The position numbers and the translations under genes are program-made. Source: Methanobacteriaceae archaeon (lineage in GTDB: Archaea; Methanobacteriota; Methanobacteria; Methanobacteriales; Methanobacteriaceae). From it: 8,266 nt of DNA. A model generated the notes under the pieces. It was not told the origin of the DNA and did not search any database. It worked only from the letters and a program-made list of their open reading frames with translations. Location: contig CAAGFH010000143.1 of NCBI GenBank assembly GCA_900769095.1, positions 1 through 8,266 on the forward strand. Direction: 5' to 3'. This document shows positions 1-7,324 of this stretch, one piece after another. Positions within the stretch are counted from its first letter, which is position 1. Every line of letters starts with the position of its first letter.

Positions 1-999
1 AAAAATATTACTGACATGGTAAATAGGACAGTAAAAGTTCCTATGGAAGTTAAAAATGTTATAGCTACTTCTCCACCATTGACTACTGTAGTATATATGA
101 TTGCTCCAGACAAATTAAAAGCAGTTAATTTCCAATGGACTGATGAAGAATTAAAATATGTTCCATTCCAATATGCTAATTTACCAGTTGTTGGTGGATG
201 GTATGGTACACAGGATGGAAACTATGAAGAATTTATTGCAGCAGAGCCTGATGTTGTCTTGGAGTCTACTGATGAAGGTGGAAACAACGATTTGTCAATA
301 GTTGATGAACGTCAAAGCAAATTTGGTGATATTCCTGTTGTTGGTGTTCAGGATACTGTTAATATTAAATCATTAAATAATTCTATTTCATTTATGGGTG
401 ATTTGATTGGTGCTAAAGACAAAGCAAATCAGCTCAATGATTTCAATAACAAATATTTGAAGATGGTTGAGGAAAAATCTGCTAAATTATCTGATGGTGA
501 TAAGAAAACAGTTTTCTATGCCGCTGGTTCTGATGGTTTAAAAACTTATCCGTCCGGTGCAGCTCATGGTCAGTTAATTGACTGTGTAGGTGGAAAAAAT
601 GTTGCAGATGCACTAAATCAGGGAAATACTACTGGTGGTGTACAGGTATCTATTGAACAAGTAATTAAATGGGATCCTGATGTTATTATAACCAATAATA
701 TGGACTTCTATAATAGTGTATATAAAAATCCTAACTGGGCTCATTTGAAAGCTGTTAAAAATAAAGATGTTTATGTATCTCCACAATCTCCATTCAAATG
801 GTTTGACAATCCGATTGGTGCTAATATGATTATTGGTCTTCCATGGACTGCTAAAGTCATTTATCCTGAAGATTATAAGGAAATTAACATGGTAGATACA
901 ACTAAAGAGTTCTACAGTAATTTCTATCATTATGATTTAAGTGATGATCAAGCAAAAGAAATTTTAACCGGCTCAGGACTTAAGGAGTCAAACTTGTAG
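1..999 (+). CDS. ABC transporter substrate-binding protein, FecB/BtuF-like (5' partial)
   Basis: This is the extracytoplasmic receptor of a metal-chelate type ABC importer (Peripla_BP_2 family, COG0614). The frame is open from base 1, reading KNITDMVNRTVKVP, the usual beginning of the mature domain in this family. The ATG at 16 is therefore internal, and the signal peptide or lipobox lies upstream of the window. About 332 codons are visible. Family signatures, counted from the ATG at 16, are EPDVV (77-81) closing the first lobe, WDPDVIITNN (219-228) in the second lobe, and SPFKWFDNP (258-266) followed by GLPWTAKVIYPE near the C terminus. The protein ends with TAG and the permease gene begins 9 bases later, so the two are cotranscribed. 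The substrate cannot be read from the sequence: ferric chelates, corrinoids, haem and molybdate or tungstate are all handled by this family. The adjacent FmdE-family gene makes a metal or oxyanion an attractive guess. The family assignment is secure. Confidence 0.93.
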   Translation, partial: KNITDMVNRTVKVPMEVKNVIATSPPLTTVVYMIAPDKLKAVNFQWTDEELKYVPFQYANLPVVGGWYGTQDGNYEEFIAAEPDVVLESTDEGGNNDLSIVDERQSKFGDIPVVGVQDTVNIKSLNNSISFMGDLIGAKDKANQLNDFNNKYLKMVEEKSAKLSDGDKKTVFYAAGSDGLKTYPSGAAHGQLIDCVGGKNVADALNQGNTTGGVQVSIEQVIKWDPDVIITNNMDFYNSVYKNPNWAHLKAVKNKDVYVSPQSPFKWFDNPIGANMIIGLPWTAKVIYPEDYKEINMVDTTKEFYSNFYHYDLSDDQAKEILTGSGLKESNL

Positions 1000-1008
1000 G
1001 TAATAATT

Positions 1009-2022
1009 ATGGATAAAGAATCAAAGGAAATTATTAGTATTTTACTTTTAATTTTCCTTCCAATTATTTTATTTTTCGCATCATTTTTGCTTGGAAGATA
1101 TCCAATAGCTCCTTTTGATGTTATAAATACATTGTTATGTCCGATATTTCCACAATGTGAAGTTTCACCAACAATAACAACTATTGTTTTTGAAATTAGG
1201 CTTCCAAGGATACTCGGGGCTTTTGTTGTTGGTTCTTCTCTTGCAATGGCAGGAGTTGCATTTCAAAGTATTTTTAAAAACCCACTTGTATCTTCAGATT
1301 TACTTGGAGTATCTAATGGTGCAGGATTTGGAGCAGCATTAGCTATTTTAATAAGTGGTGTTGGTGTTGTTACTCAAATATTTGCATTTATTTTTGGAAT
1401 TATTTCTGTTTCAATTACTTACATGCTTTCAAAAGCATATAAATCTGGTGGAATATTAGTGCTAGTTTTATCAGGGGTTGCTATTTCAGCATTCTTCAGT
1501 GCTTTGGTATCTGCTATAAAATTTGTAGCTGATCCAAATGATAAACTTCCAGAAATTGTATATTGGCTTATGGGTAGTTTAGCTTCTGTAACTGTGGATA
1601 AATTAATCATGATTTTAGTTCCTGTTGCTTTAGGTATGATAATCCTATTTGCTTTAAGATGGAATATGAACTTACTTGCAATGGGTGATGAAGAAGCACA
1701 ATCTTTAGGTATAAACCCCTCAAGAGTCAGATTATTAATTATTATTGGTTGTACTTTACTTACTTCAGCTGCAGTATCTATAAGTGGTATTATCGGTTGG
1801 ATTGGACTTGTAATTCCACATATGGCTCGTATGGTCGTTGGTTCTGATAACAGAATATTAATTCCAGCATCTTTGAGTCTTGGTGCAAGTTTCTTATTGT
1901 TGATTGATAATATTTCACGTGCTCTAATTTCAATTGAAATTCCAATAGGTGTTTTAACTGCAATTATTGGAGTACCAATATTTTTATACTTACTTAAAAG
2001 AGGGTATTCAGAATGGGCGTAG
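1009..2022 (+). CDS. FecCD-family ABC transporter permease
   Basis: This is the membrane-spanning subunit of the importer (FecCD/BtuC family), predicted to form a homodimeric channel of about ten helices per subunit. At 337 residues it has the usual family length. Visible hallmarks are RLPR (64-67) followed by the small-residue helix and QSIFKNPL (86-93), the ATPase-coupling stretch GDEEAQSLG (226-234), LGINPSRVR (233-241), GIIGWIGLVIPHMAR (260-274), and the closing IPIGVLTAIIGVPIF (311-325) with a short basic tail. The start is the ATG at 1009, preceded by TAGGTAAT, a reasonable Shine-Dalgarno that overlaps the stop of the upstream gene. Its last 10 bases overlap the ATPase gene, which points to translational coupling. 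No frameshift or lost motif is seen. Confidence 0.95.
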   Translation: MDKESKEIISILLLIFLPIILFFASFLLGRYPIAPFDVINTLLCPIFPQCEVSPTITTIVFEIRLPRILGAFVVGSSLAMAGVAFQSIFKNPLVSSDLLGVSNGAGFGAALAILISGVGVVTQIFAFIFGIISVSITYMLSKAYKSGGILVLVLSGVAISAFFSALVSAIKFVADPNDKLPEIVYWLMGSLASVTVDKLIMILVPVALGMIILFALRWNMNLLAMGDEEAQSLGINPSRVRLLIIIGCTLLTSAAVSISGIIGWIGLVIPHMARMVVGSDNRILIPASLSLGASFLLLIDNISRALISIEIPIGVLTAIIGVPIFLYLLKRGYSEWA

Positions 2023-2813
2023 ATAAGTTATTTGAAGTTAAAAACATCTCATTTTCATATGATGATGAAGAGATTTTCTCTGATATTAGCTTTTCTCTTG
2101 ATAAAGGTGATGTATTGTGTATTTTAGGACCAAACGGGACTGGAAAAACTACTTTGATTAAATGTCTTAATGGTTTACATGATATTTCTTCTGGTGAAAT
2201 TCTAATTAAAGGAAAAAACATTAAAAAATTGTCATTTAATGAAATTTCCAGAAATATCGGTTATATTCCTCAAACTCATACTCCTTCATTTCCATTTAAA
2301 GTGATTGATGTTGTTGTAATGGGAAGAGCTCCTTATTTGGCATTAACTGATGCACCTCGTGATAAAGAGATTGAAATTGCACTAAATGCCCTAAAAACTT
2401 TAGGTATTGAATATCTCAAAGATAAGGATTATACCAATCTAAGTGGTGGGGAAAGACAAATGGTCTTTTTAGCAAGAATATTGTGTCAGCAACCGGACAT
2501 ATTGATATTGGATGAACCAACTTCTCACTTGGATTTTGGAAATCAGATTAAACTTTTAGAAATTGTTGATAATTTAGCTAAAGCAGGTATTTCCGTTATA
2601 ATGTCTTCACATTTCCCGGATCATACATTTTTAAGCTCAAATAAAGTAGCTATTATGAAAGATGGTGGGTTTGTTGACTTTGGAAGTCCTGATGAAGTTG
2701 TAAATGAAGAAAATTTAAGAAAAGCATATTCAATTGATGTAAAATTAGTTGAATTAGGGGACAACAGGAAAGTATGTGTTCCTCTTAAAACAAATTTAAA
2801 ATTAGATTTATAA
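2013..2813 (+). CDS. ABC transporter ATP-binding protein, FepC/BtuD-like
   Basis: This is the cytoplasmic ATPase that powers the importer. All nucleotide-binding motifs are present and intact in its 266 residues: Walker A GPNGTGKTT (39-47), Q-loop Gln87 in YIPQTH, signature LSGGERQ (143-149), Walker B ILILDEP (163-169) with catalytic Glu168, D-loop SHLD (171-174) and switch His200 in SSHFPD. The spacing and the sequence VVMGRAPYL between Q-loop and signature are typical of the FepC/BtuD group that pairs with FecCD permeases. The start at 2013 lies inside the end of the permease gene, with a purine-rich AGAGGG around 1999-2004 as ribosome-binding site. The C-terminal 50 residues are the usual short extension, with no extra domain. 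It is the third gene of the operon and probably works as a dimer on the permease dimer. Confidence 0.96.
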   Translation: MGVDKLFEVKNISFSYDDEEIFSDISFSLDKGDVLCILGPNGTGKTTLIKCLNGLHDISSGEILIKGKNIKKLSFNEISRNIGYIPQTHTPSFPFKVIDVVVMGRAPYLALTDAPRDKEIEIALNALKTLGIEYLKDKDYTNLSGGERQMVFLARILCQQPDILILDEPTSHLDFGNQIKLLEIVDNLAKAGISVIMSSHFPDHTFLSSNKVAIMKDGGFVDFGSPDEVVNEENLRKAYSIDVKLVELGDNRKVCVPLKTNLKLDL

Positions 2814-2822
2814 GGTGATTGT

Positions 2823-3392
2823 ATGAATGAACAAGATTATGATGAACAATTAGCAAAAGCAGCAGAATTCCACGGACACGTCTGTGGTGGAATAGCTATT
2901 GGAACTAAATTAGCAATGTATGGTATGGAATTACTCGGAATGGAGCTTAACAAAAGAAATAAAAATTTAATTGTATTTTTAGAAATTGACAGATGTATGT
3001 CTGATGCAGTACAATCTGTAACTGGCTGTTCTATGGGTAAAAGAAGCCTTAAACAAATGTACTACGGTAAATTTGCAGCTACTTTCTACAATCAGGACAC
3101 TGGTGAAGCTTTAAGAATTACTGACGCTGATGCTAATAAAAAGTTCAAAGATGAAGAAACAAAAGAAGAAATGATTGCTCGTTTTAGAAGAACTCCTCCT
3201 GAAGAATTATTCAAAGTAGATAAAGTAAGAATTGAATTAGGTCCAGGAGACATGCCAGGCAAGCCTTATACTACTACATTTTGTTCTGTATGTGGTGAAA
3301 AAGTATCTGACGGTCGTCATGTACTTAGAGGTGGAAGGCCGGTATGCAGATCCTGTGCTGAAGAATCATATTATGAATTAATTGAAGATTAA
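2823..3392 (+). CDS. FmdE-family metal-binding protein with C-terminal zinc ribbon
   Basis: This 189-residue cytoplasmic protein belongs to the FmdE family (PF02663), named after a polypeptide linked to formylmethanofuran dehydrogenase, the molybdenum or tungsten enzyme that takes up CO2 in methanogenesis. The FmdE domain (about 12-145) begins with the metal-binding HGHVCGG (His17, His19, Cys21), followed by a conserved block carrying Cys58, Asp61, Gln64 and Cys69 in a DRC..DA.Q..TGC arrangement. A C-terminal zinc ribbon follows with Cys154, Cys157, Cys175 and Cys178. A long hydrophilic stretch (100-130) links the parts. The start has a near-perfect Shine-Dalgarno, AAGGTGAT (2812-2819), overlapping the stop of the ATPase gene, so it belongs to the transporter operon. 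Its biochemical role is not established. It may handle the metal the transporter brings in, or serve formylmethanofuran dehydrogenase. The name should not be read as proof that it is a structural subunit. Confidence 0.9.
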   Translation: MNEQDYDEQLAKAAEFHGHVCGGIAIGTKLAMYGMELLGMELNKRNKNLIVFLEIDRCMSDAVQSVTGCSMGKRSLKQMYYGKFAATFYNQDTGEALRITDADANKKFKDEETKEEMIARFRRTPPEELFKVDKVRIELGPGDMPGKPYTTTFCSVCGEKVSDGRHVLRGGRPVCRSCAEESYYELIED

Positions 3393-3408
3393 TTTATATC
3401 ATTATTCC

Positions 3409-3437
3409 TTTTTTCTACTTATTTTTTTTATTTTTTT
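3409..3437 (+). terminator. Archaeal oligo-T terminator of the transporter/fmdE-like operon
   Basis: Seventeen bases after the FmdE-family stop codon there are three T runs in close succession: T6 at 3409-3414, T8 at 3422-3429 and T7 at 3431-3437. No stable hairpin precedes them. Archaeal RNA polymerase terminates at such T tracts without a stem-loop, so this is the likely end of the operon transcript. Confidence 0.75.
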
Positions 3438-3540
3438 ATTTTAATTATTTTTAGTTCATAATATCTTGTTTAAAAGCTGATTAATGTTATTTTTTTATTT
3501 TATTTATTTCTAATTAATTATTTTATTTCAAAATAACTTA

Positions 3541-3559
3541 TTTTCGATATGTTTATATA
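3541..3559 (+). promoter_or_regulatory. Promoter of the 3674-5707 surface-protein gene
   Basis: TTTTCGATATG (3541-3551) runs directly into TTTATATA (3552-3559), the arrangement of an archaeal TFB-recognition element plus TATA box. Transcription would begin about 25 bases downstream, near 3583, leaving an untranslated leader of about 90 bases. The block TTATTTTCGATA resembles that at the 7547-7582 promoter. The rest of the 281-base gap (3393-3673) is the T-rich terminator, an AT-rich spacer and the leader. I see no gene in it. A second AT-rich stretch at 3573-3585 is a weaker TATA candidate. Confidence 0.65.
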
Positions 3560-3662
3560 TTCAGGTAGAGCAATATTATAATAATAAATCTTTGGTTGGA
3601 TATTTGCTAATAATTACTTGCAGATATCTTCGTTTCCCATGGTTTATTGTGTAATGGAATCA

Positions 3663-3670
3663 GGGGGTGA
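3663..3670 (+). promoter_or_regulatory. Ribosome-binding site GGGGGTGA
   Basis: GGGGGTGA ends three bases before the ATG at 3674 and pairs with the archaeal 16S 3' end (ACCTCC core) with one G-U pair. It fixes the start of the downstream gene. It is also the model for the two other surface-protein genes in the window, which have equivalent sites at 7317-7324 (- strand) and 7622-7627. Confidence 0.75.
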
Positions 3671-3673
3671 AAA

Positions 3674-5707
3674 ATGCGAAAATGTTTCGTGATTATATTA
3701 GTTCTATGCTTATTATTTTCATTAAACATTTGCTTTGCTCAAGAAATTGATAATTCAACTGATTTAGTATCATCTCAAAATAGTAGTTATCTTTTAAAAT
3801 CTGATGTGGCTAAACTAAGCACTTCGGATAAAATAGATACTCATATTGATGTCATTAGTAATGATACACTTGATGTGAAAGGTGATTACTTTAAAATTAA
3901 ATTAGTAGATGCAAATAATAAATCCATTTCAAATGCTAAAATTATATTTACCATTAAAGGGGTTAATTATGAAAAAACTACTAATTCACATGGTATTGCT
4001 CTTTTAAAAATTAATCTGGTAGATGGATCATATCAAATTTCATCTAAATTTTTAGGAGATTCCAAGTATAATCCTTCCTCAAAATCAACTATTGTTACAA
4101 TGAATAATACTCGTGTTGTTGAAAGTGGATTAAGTAACTCTGAAATCCAGAATATTATAAATAATGCTAAAGAAAATAATGTGATAATATTTAAAGGTTC
4201 TAGTTATTCAGATATTAATTTGATAATTGACAAACGCCTTACATTAATTTCCACTGCAAGCACAGTATTACAATCAAGCTCCAATTCTCCGGTTATTACA
4301 ATTAAAGGAAAAGCCGCTTCCTATTCAATTGTTATGGGATTTAAAATCCAAGGAAGTGGTGATGGAATTGTTGTTAATGATGCGGATTATGTAAGAATCT
4401 TAAATAACCATGTAACTGTTGATGGTATAGGTATTACTGCATCTAATACAAAATATCTCAATATTACCAAAAACAGTATTTACAAAAACGGTAAATGCGG
4501 TATTGTATTTTATTCAACTGAAAACTCTTACATTATCGCTAATGTTATTATTAACAATGGTGCAAATGGAGTAGTCTTAACAAAATCTGATACTACTTAT
4601 ATTGATAACAATACTATTTCAAAGAATGCTCGTTATGGTATTTTATTAACCAATGAATTTAATAAAAAATATTATAAAACTGGTCCTGTTAATGTCCATA
4701 TTACTAAAAATACAATCAATGGAAATAGCTGGGATGGTGTTTGCATTTATAATGCAGGAGATAATATTAATATTAAAGGAAATACCATTGATGCAAATAA
4801 AGTTAGTGGAGTATCCATTAATTCTGTAGGTACATATAAAATTCAATCTAATGTCATAACTAACAGTGTTTCTGGTGTTAGTTTTGAAGAGGAATATACT
4901 CAGATTAAAGATCAAGAAATCAGTTATAATGCAATCTTTGGAAATTCTCATGTCCAAGTTGAAGCTAAATCCTATGCTGGTGTTGACCGTTTGTCTGTAG
5001 GGGATAACTGGTATACAGATGATGGATTATTATGTCCTAAAATTAAAACTAACAATTTGAAATTTACTGTAACTCAAATTGGTAAAAACCAATTCCAAGC
5101 ATCATTTGTTGATTCAAATGGTCAAATTGCAAGTTTACTTCCAGATAGAGTTTTAACCTATAAAACTAGTGATGGAAAAACTGCAACAGTTACAATAAAA
5201 GGAGGAGTTGGAACATTTACTGTATCTGCTGCTGATGCAGATATTATTAAATCTACAGTTGATCGTACAAACAGAAAAAATGTTTACGATTCAAATACTC
5301 CGTCTAAAACTCCACAAAATGGACAATCTCCAACTTTCAGCTATCCTGACATCAATTATGGTGATGGTGATGGCGACGGTGAAGGAAATGGTAATGGGGC
5401 AAATCAAGGTAATGGTACTTCACAAACATCTGGTGACAATACTGGAAATAGTTCAAGTGCTCAAAACATGGAACCTAATAGTAATCCCGTAAACGATGTA
5501 TCTCAAGCTCAAGATGTGGGTCAAATAGGTGCATCTGAAAGTAGTGGTGGTGCATCTGGCGCTTCACAATCAGTAACAAAACAAATAGTAATCGAAGATG
5601 ATGAATTCTTCAAAGTTAAAGGTCTTATAGTAATCATTACGTTAATATTATTAACATTAGGATTATATTATCGTAAAGATATTGAAGAAATGAGATCTAA
5701 ACAATAA
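3674..5707 (+). CDS. Secreted membrane-anchored surface protein: Ig-like domain plus parallel beta-helix (adhesin-like)
   Basis: This 677-residue protein is predicted to be exported and held on the cell surface. Residues 1-22 are a signal peptide (basic MRK, hydrophobic core, CFA then Gln23). Residues 55-145 look like a bacterial-type Ig-like beta-sandwich, with IKLVDANNKSISNAKI, then TNSHGIALL and a closing GSYQISSKFLGDSKY. Residues about 155-435 form a right-handed parallel beta-helix of PbH1 or NosD type, with repeated turns such as NNTISKN, KNTINGN and GNTIDAN preceded by DGV/SGV. A second small beta domain (458-520) follows the sequence DNWYTDDG. Then come a low-complexity stalk rich in Gly, Asn, Asp, Ser and Gln (540-635), one transmembrane helix (650-665) and a charged cytoplasmic tail. 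It matches the 'adhesin-like proteins' of Methanobrevibacter. No pseudomurein-binding repeat was recognised, so the membrane helix is the likely anchor. The ligand is unknown. Confidence 0.9.
   Translation: MRKCFVIILVLCLLFSLNICFAQEIDNSTDLVSSQNSSYLLKSDVAKLSTSDKIDTHIDVISNDTLDVKGDYFKIKLVDANNKSISNAKIIFTIKGVNYEKTTNSHGIALLKINLVDGSYQISSKFLGDSKYNPSSKSTIVTMNNTRVVESGLSNSEIQNIINNAKENNVIIFKGSSYSDINLIIDKRLTLISTASTVLQSSSNSPVITIKGKAASYSIVMGFKIQGSGDGIVVNDADYVRILNNHVTVDGIGITASNTKYLNITKNSIYKNGKCGIVFYSTENSYIIANVIINNGANGVVLTKSDTTYIDNNTISKNARYGILLTNEFNKKYYKTGPVNVHITKNTINGNSWDGVCIYNAGDNINIKGNTIDANKVSGVSINSVGTYKIQSNVITNSVSGVSFEEEYTQIKDQEISYNAIFGNSHVQVEAKSYAGVDRLSVGDNWYTDDGLLCPKIKTNNLKFTVTQIGKNQFQASFVDSNGQIASLLPDRVLTYKTSDGKTATVTIKGGVGTFTVSAADADIIKSTVDRTNRKNVYDSNTPSKTPQNGQSPTFSYPDINYGDGDGDGEGNGNGANQGNGTSQTSGDNTGNSSSAQNMEPNSNPVNDVSQAQDVGQIGASESSGGASGASQSVTKQIVIEDDEFFKVKGLIVIITLILLTLGLYYRKDIEEMRSKQ
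5360..5398 (+). repeat. In-frame Gly-Asp/Gly-Asn low-complexity repeat
   Basis: Alternating GGN and GAN/AAT codons encode GDGDGDGEGNGNG (residues 563-575) at the start of the stalk. The run is an imperfect 6-base tandem repeat (GGTGAT and variants) and could expand or contract by slippage. The DxDxD spacing could bind calcium, but no complete calcium-binding motif is present. Confidence 0.7.
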
Positions 5708-5714
5708 TTCATCA

Positions 5715-5731
5715 TTCTTTCTTCTTTTTTT
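5715..5731 (+). terminator. T-rich terminator of the 3674-5707 gene
   Basis: The stop codon at 5705-5707 is followed by a pyrimidine-rich stretch ending in T7 (5725-5731), with no clear hairpin. This fits an archaeal T-tract terminator facing the convergent gene on the other strand. Confidence 0.6.
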
Positions 5732-5745
5732 ATCCTAAAATTTTT

Positions 5746-5789
5746 AAAAAAATAAAAAATAGATAAACAGCTAAAATAACTATTTATCT
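5746..5789 (-). terminator. Hairpin plus T-tract terminator of the - strand surface-protein gene
   Basis: Read on the - strand, AGATAAATAG (5789-5780) pairs with CTGTTTATCT (5770-5761) as a 10-bp stem with one G-U pair and a 9-base loop. It is followed at once by ATTTTTTATTTTTTT (5760-5746). The stop codon TAG (5782-5780) is part of the left arm. The layout is that of a bacterial intrinsic terminator, whereas archaea usually rely on the T tract alone. Confidence 0.65.
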
Positions 5790-7312
5790 TTACGTTTTTC
5801 TCTTCTATAACCAATAACTAATATTGCTAATATAACTAAACAAAGAGCCACATATTCTAATTTTGGAGATTGTGATTTGGAAACATCTGTTTTATTTAAT
5901 TCATATGCTTGCTTATCTTCTCCTGATGGTGCGGTTGGATTTAAATAACCTGCAATATTACTTGGCATATTATTTTGAGCATTCTGTTGTGAATTCTTAG
6001 TAGAATTACGCATTGAAGAATATATATTATCTTCAGTTTTATTTGAAGGCTCGTTGTTTGGTTTAGTTGTATTTTCTTTTTTATTGGTTTTATCCGCTTG
6101 TTTTTTAATGTCTTCTAAATAATTTTCTGGGAAGTGTTGTTTAATTAAATCATAATATTTATTTAATGCATTAAAATTCAATTCATTTAATAAATTAGAT
6201 TTATCTTTAGTTGCACTTACTTTAATTCTTGAAGTAACATTATCTGGGTCATTTACTTTGTAATCATTCGGGTCTTCAGATCCCCAATCATTATTGTTGA
6301 AGTTAGGGTATAAATTTTCTGAATGTTTCCATTTGATATATACTTCCTGACCTTTAGGTGAGTTATTATCTGTAATAAGGTTATCGTGGACATTAATGTA
6401 TGTTTTTGCTTCATACATTGGTTCTTGTATGTAAAAAGAACCTCCAGTTTTTCCTCCAGTATTGTTTATAATAATGGAATTTTTAAGATCCATGTTTCCT
6501 GAAACCATTACTGCTCCACCATTTGTTCCTGCAGTATTGTTCATAAATATACATCTATTAATTACAGAACTTCCTGACCAGCTGTAATATGCTCCTCCCC
6601 ATTCGTCAGCATGGTTGTACATAAAAATACAATCTTCTACACGACCAAATCCTTTAACACTAACTCTTATGGCACCACCATCTCTAACAGCAGTATTATT
6701 TATGAAAACACAATTGAACATATCTGATCTTGCATAACATGTTGTTACTGCTCCACCATCGTGATCTGCATGATTGTTCATAAATAATGTGTTATTTACA
6801 AAAAGGTACGCTTTATATTCCTCAGTTCCATAAGCAGATATTGCACCTGCATTTGTATTGTCAAGAGCTGAGTTATTGATAAAACGACAATTGTCTACAT
6901 ACACATTTCCTGTATTGATACATATTGCACCACCAAAATTATATGATAATCCATTTATGAATGTTAAATTCTTAAATGTGACATGTACTGTAGGATCATT
7001 AATTAAAAAAATAGAAGATTTCTTATTTCCATCAATTATGATGTTATTTGGATTTCCTTTTCCCTGAATAGTAATATTCTTAGTAATAGTGATGTTATGA
7101 ATATTATAAGTTCCAGGAGAAACTAATATTTCATCTCCATTTTTAGCATTAATAATTTTATCTTTCAAATCCAATGACTTTTCATCTAAACTGATTTCGT
7201 CAGGACTTAAAAGAGTATTGTCAGTAGAATTATCTTGTATTGCACTTACAGATGTAATTGTTGTTAGAACAATTAAAAACATAATTACCGGAATTATCTT
7301 TTTGAACTTAAT
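5780..7312 (-). CDS. Secreted membrane-anchored parallel beta-helix surface protein (adhesin-like), probable ATT start
   Basis: The gene encodes about 510 residues from the ATT at 7312. The frame also opens at an ATG at 7357 (525 residues), but that ATG has no Shine-Dalgarno and would put MRNNNFLQQPCGGENI before the signal peptide. The ATT follows a perfect GGAGGTGA and gives a normal signal peptide, (M)KFKKIIPVIMFLIV through SVSA. Numbered from the ATG: signal sequence to about 39, a capping segment with GDEILVSPGTYNI (74-86), then seven beta-helix coils marked by GGA-type turns near 142, 170, 201, 227, 254, 280 and 305, each leading to an F-x-N-N asparagine ladder. The helix closes at NNDWGSEDP (355-363). 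A charged Lys/Asn/Glu-rich stalk (about 385-495) precedes one transmembrane helix (502-516) and the basic tail YRREKRKDK. The N-terminal part is clearly related to the divergent gene at 7628. Role: predicted cell-surface adhesin, ligand unknown. Confidence 0.88.
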   Translation of the reverse strand: MKFKKIIPVIMFLIVLTTITSVSAIQDNSTDNTLLSPDEISLDEKSLDLKDKIINAKNGDEILVSPGTYNIHNITITKNITIQGKGNPNNIIIDGNKKSSIFLINDPTVHVTFKNLTFINGLSYNFGGAICINTGNVYVDNCRFINNSALDNTNAGAISAYGTEEYKAYLFVNNTLFMNNHADHDGGAVTTCYARSDMFNCVFINNTAVRDGGAIRVSVKGFGRVEDCIFMYNHADEWGGAYYSWSGSSVINRCIFMNNTAGTNGGAVMVSGNMDLKNSIIINNTGGKTGGSFYIQEPMYEAKTYINVHDNLITDNNSPKGQEVYIKWKHSENLYPNFNNNDWGSEDPNDYKVNDPDNVTSRIKVSATKDKSNLLNELNFNALNKYYDLIKQHFPENYLEDIKKQADKTNKKENTTKPNNEPSNKTEDNIYSSMRNSTKNSQQNAQNNMPSNIAGYLNPTAPSGEDKQAYELNKTDVSKSQSPKLEYVALCLVILAILVIGYRREKRKDK

Positions 7313-7316
7313 ATTT

Positions 7317-7324
7317 TCACCTCC
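7317..7324 (-). promoter_or_regulatory. Ribosome-binding site GGAGGTGA that decides the start at 7312
   Basis: On the - strand GGAGGTGA (7324-7317) is a perfect eight-base complement to the archaeal 16S 3' end. No ATG, GTG or TTG lies in frame between it and the hydrophobic core of the signal peptide. The codon at the correct distance is ATT (7312-7310), six bases after GGAGGT. Since the open frame runs through it, a conventional gene caller would miss it and choose the ATG at 7357. Confidence 0.75.

Noticed and set aside
613..930. Open frame of about 105 codons on the - strand inside the substrate-binding protein gene
   Set aside because: It is opposite a conserved, full-motif coding frame, has no ribosome-binding site and encodes no recognisable domain. 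AT-rich codon use leaves such shadows.
3530..3544. AT palindrome AAAATAACTTATTTT upstream of the first surface-gene promoter
   Set aside because: It has short 7-bp arms made only of A and T in AT-rich DNA, and no counterpart at the other two promoters. Chance is a sufficient explanation.
3639..3692. Possible upstream ORF (17 codons) overlapping the start of the 3674-5707 gene
   Set aside because: It has no ribosome-binding site, and its in-frame length is what chance would give. Nothing else supports it.
4646..4957. Open frame on the - strand inside the first beta-helix gene
   Set aside because: It is the complement of repetitive Asn/Ile codons and has no start context. Its composition mirrors the beta-helix repeats.
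5208..5492. Open frame on the + strand in the stalk region, rich in Met, Val and Leu
   Set aside because: It is the out-of-frame reading of the GGTGAT-like repeat and low-complexity linker, not an independent gene.
6858..7067. Short + strand open frame inside the - strand surface-protein gene
   Set aside because: It has no Shine-Dalgarno and overlaps strongly supported beta-helix coding sequence.
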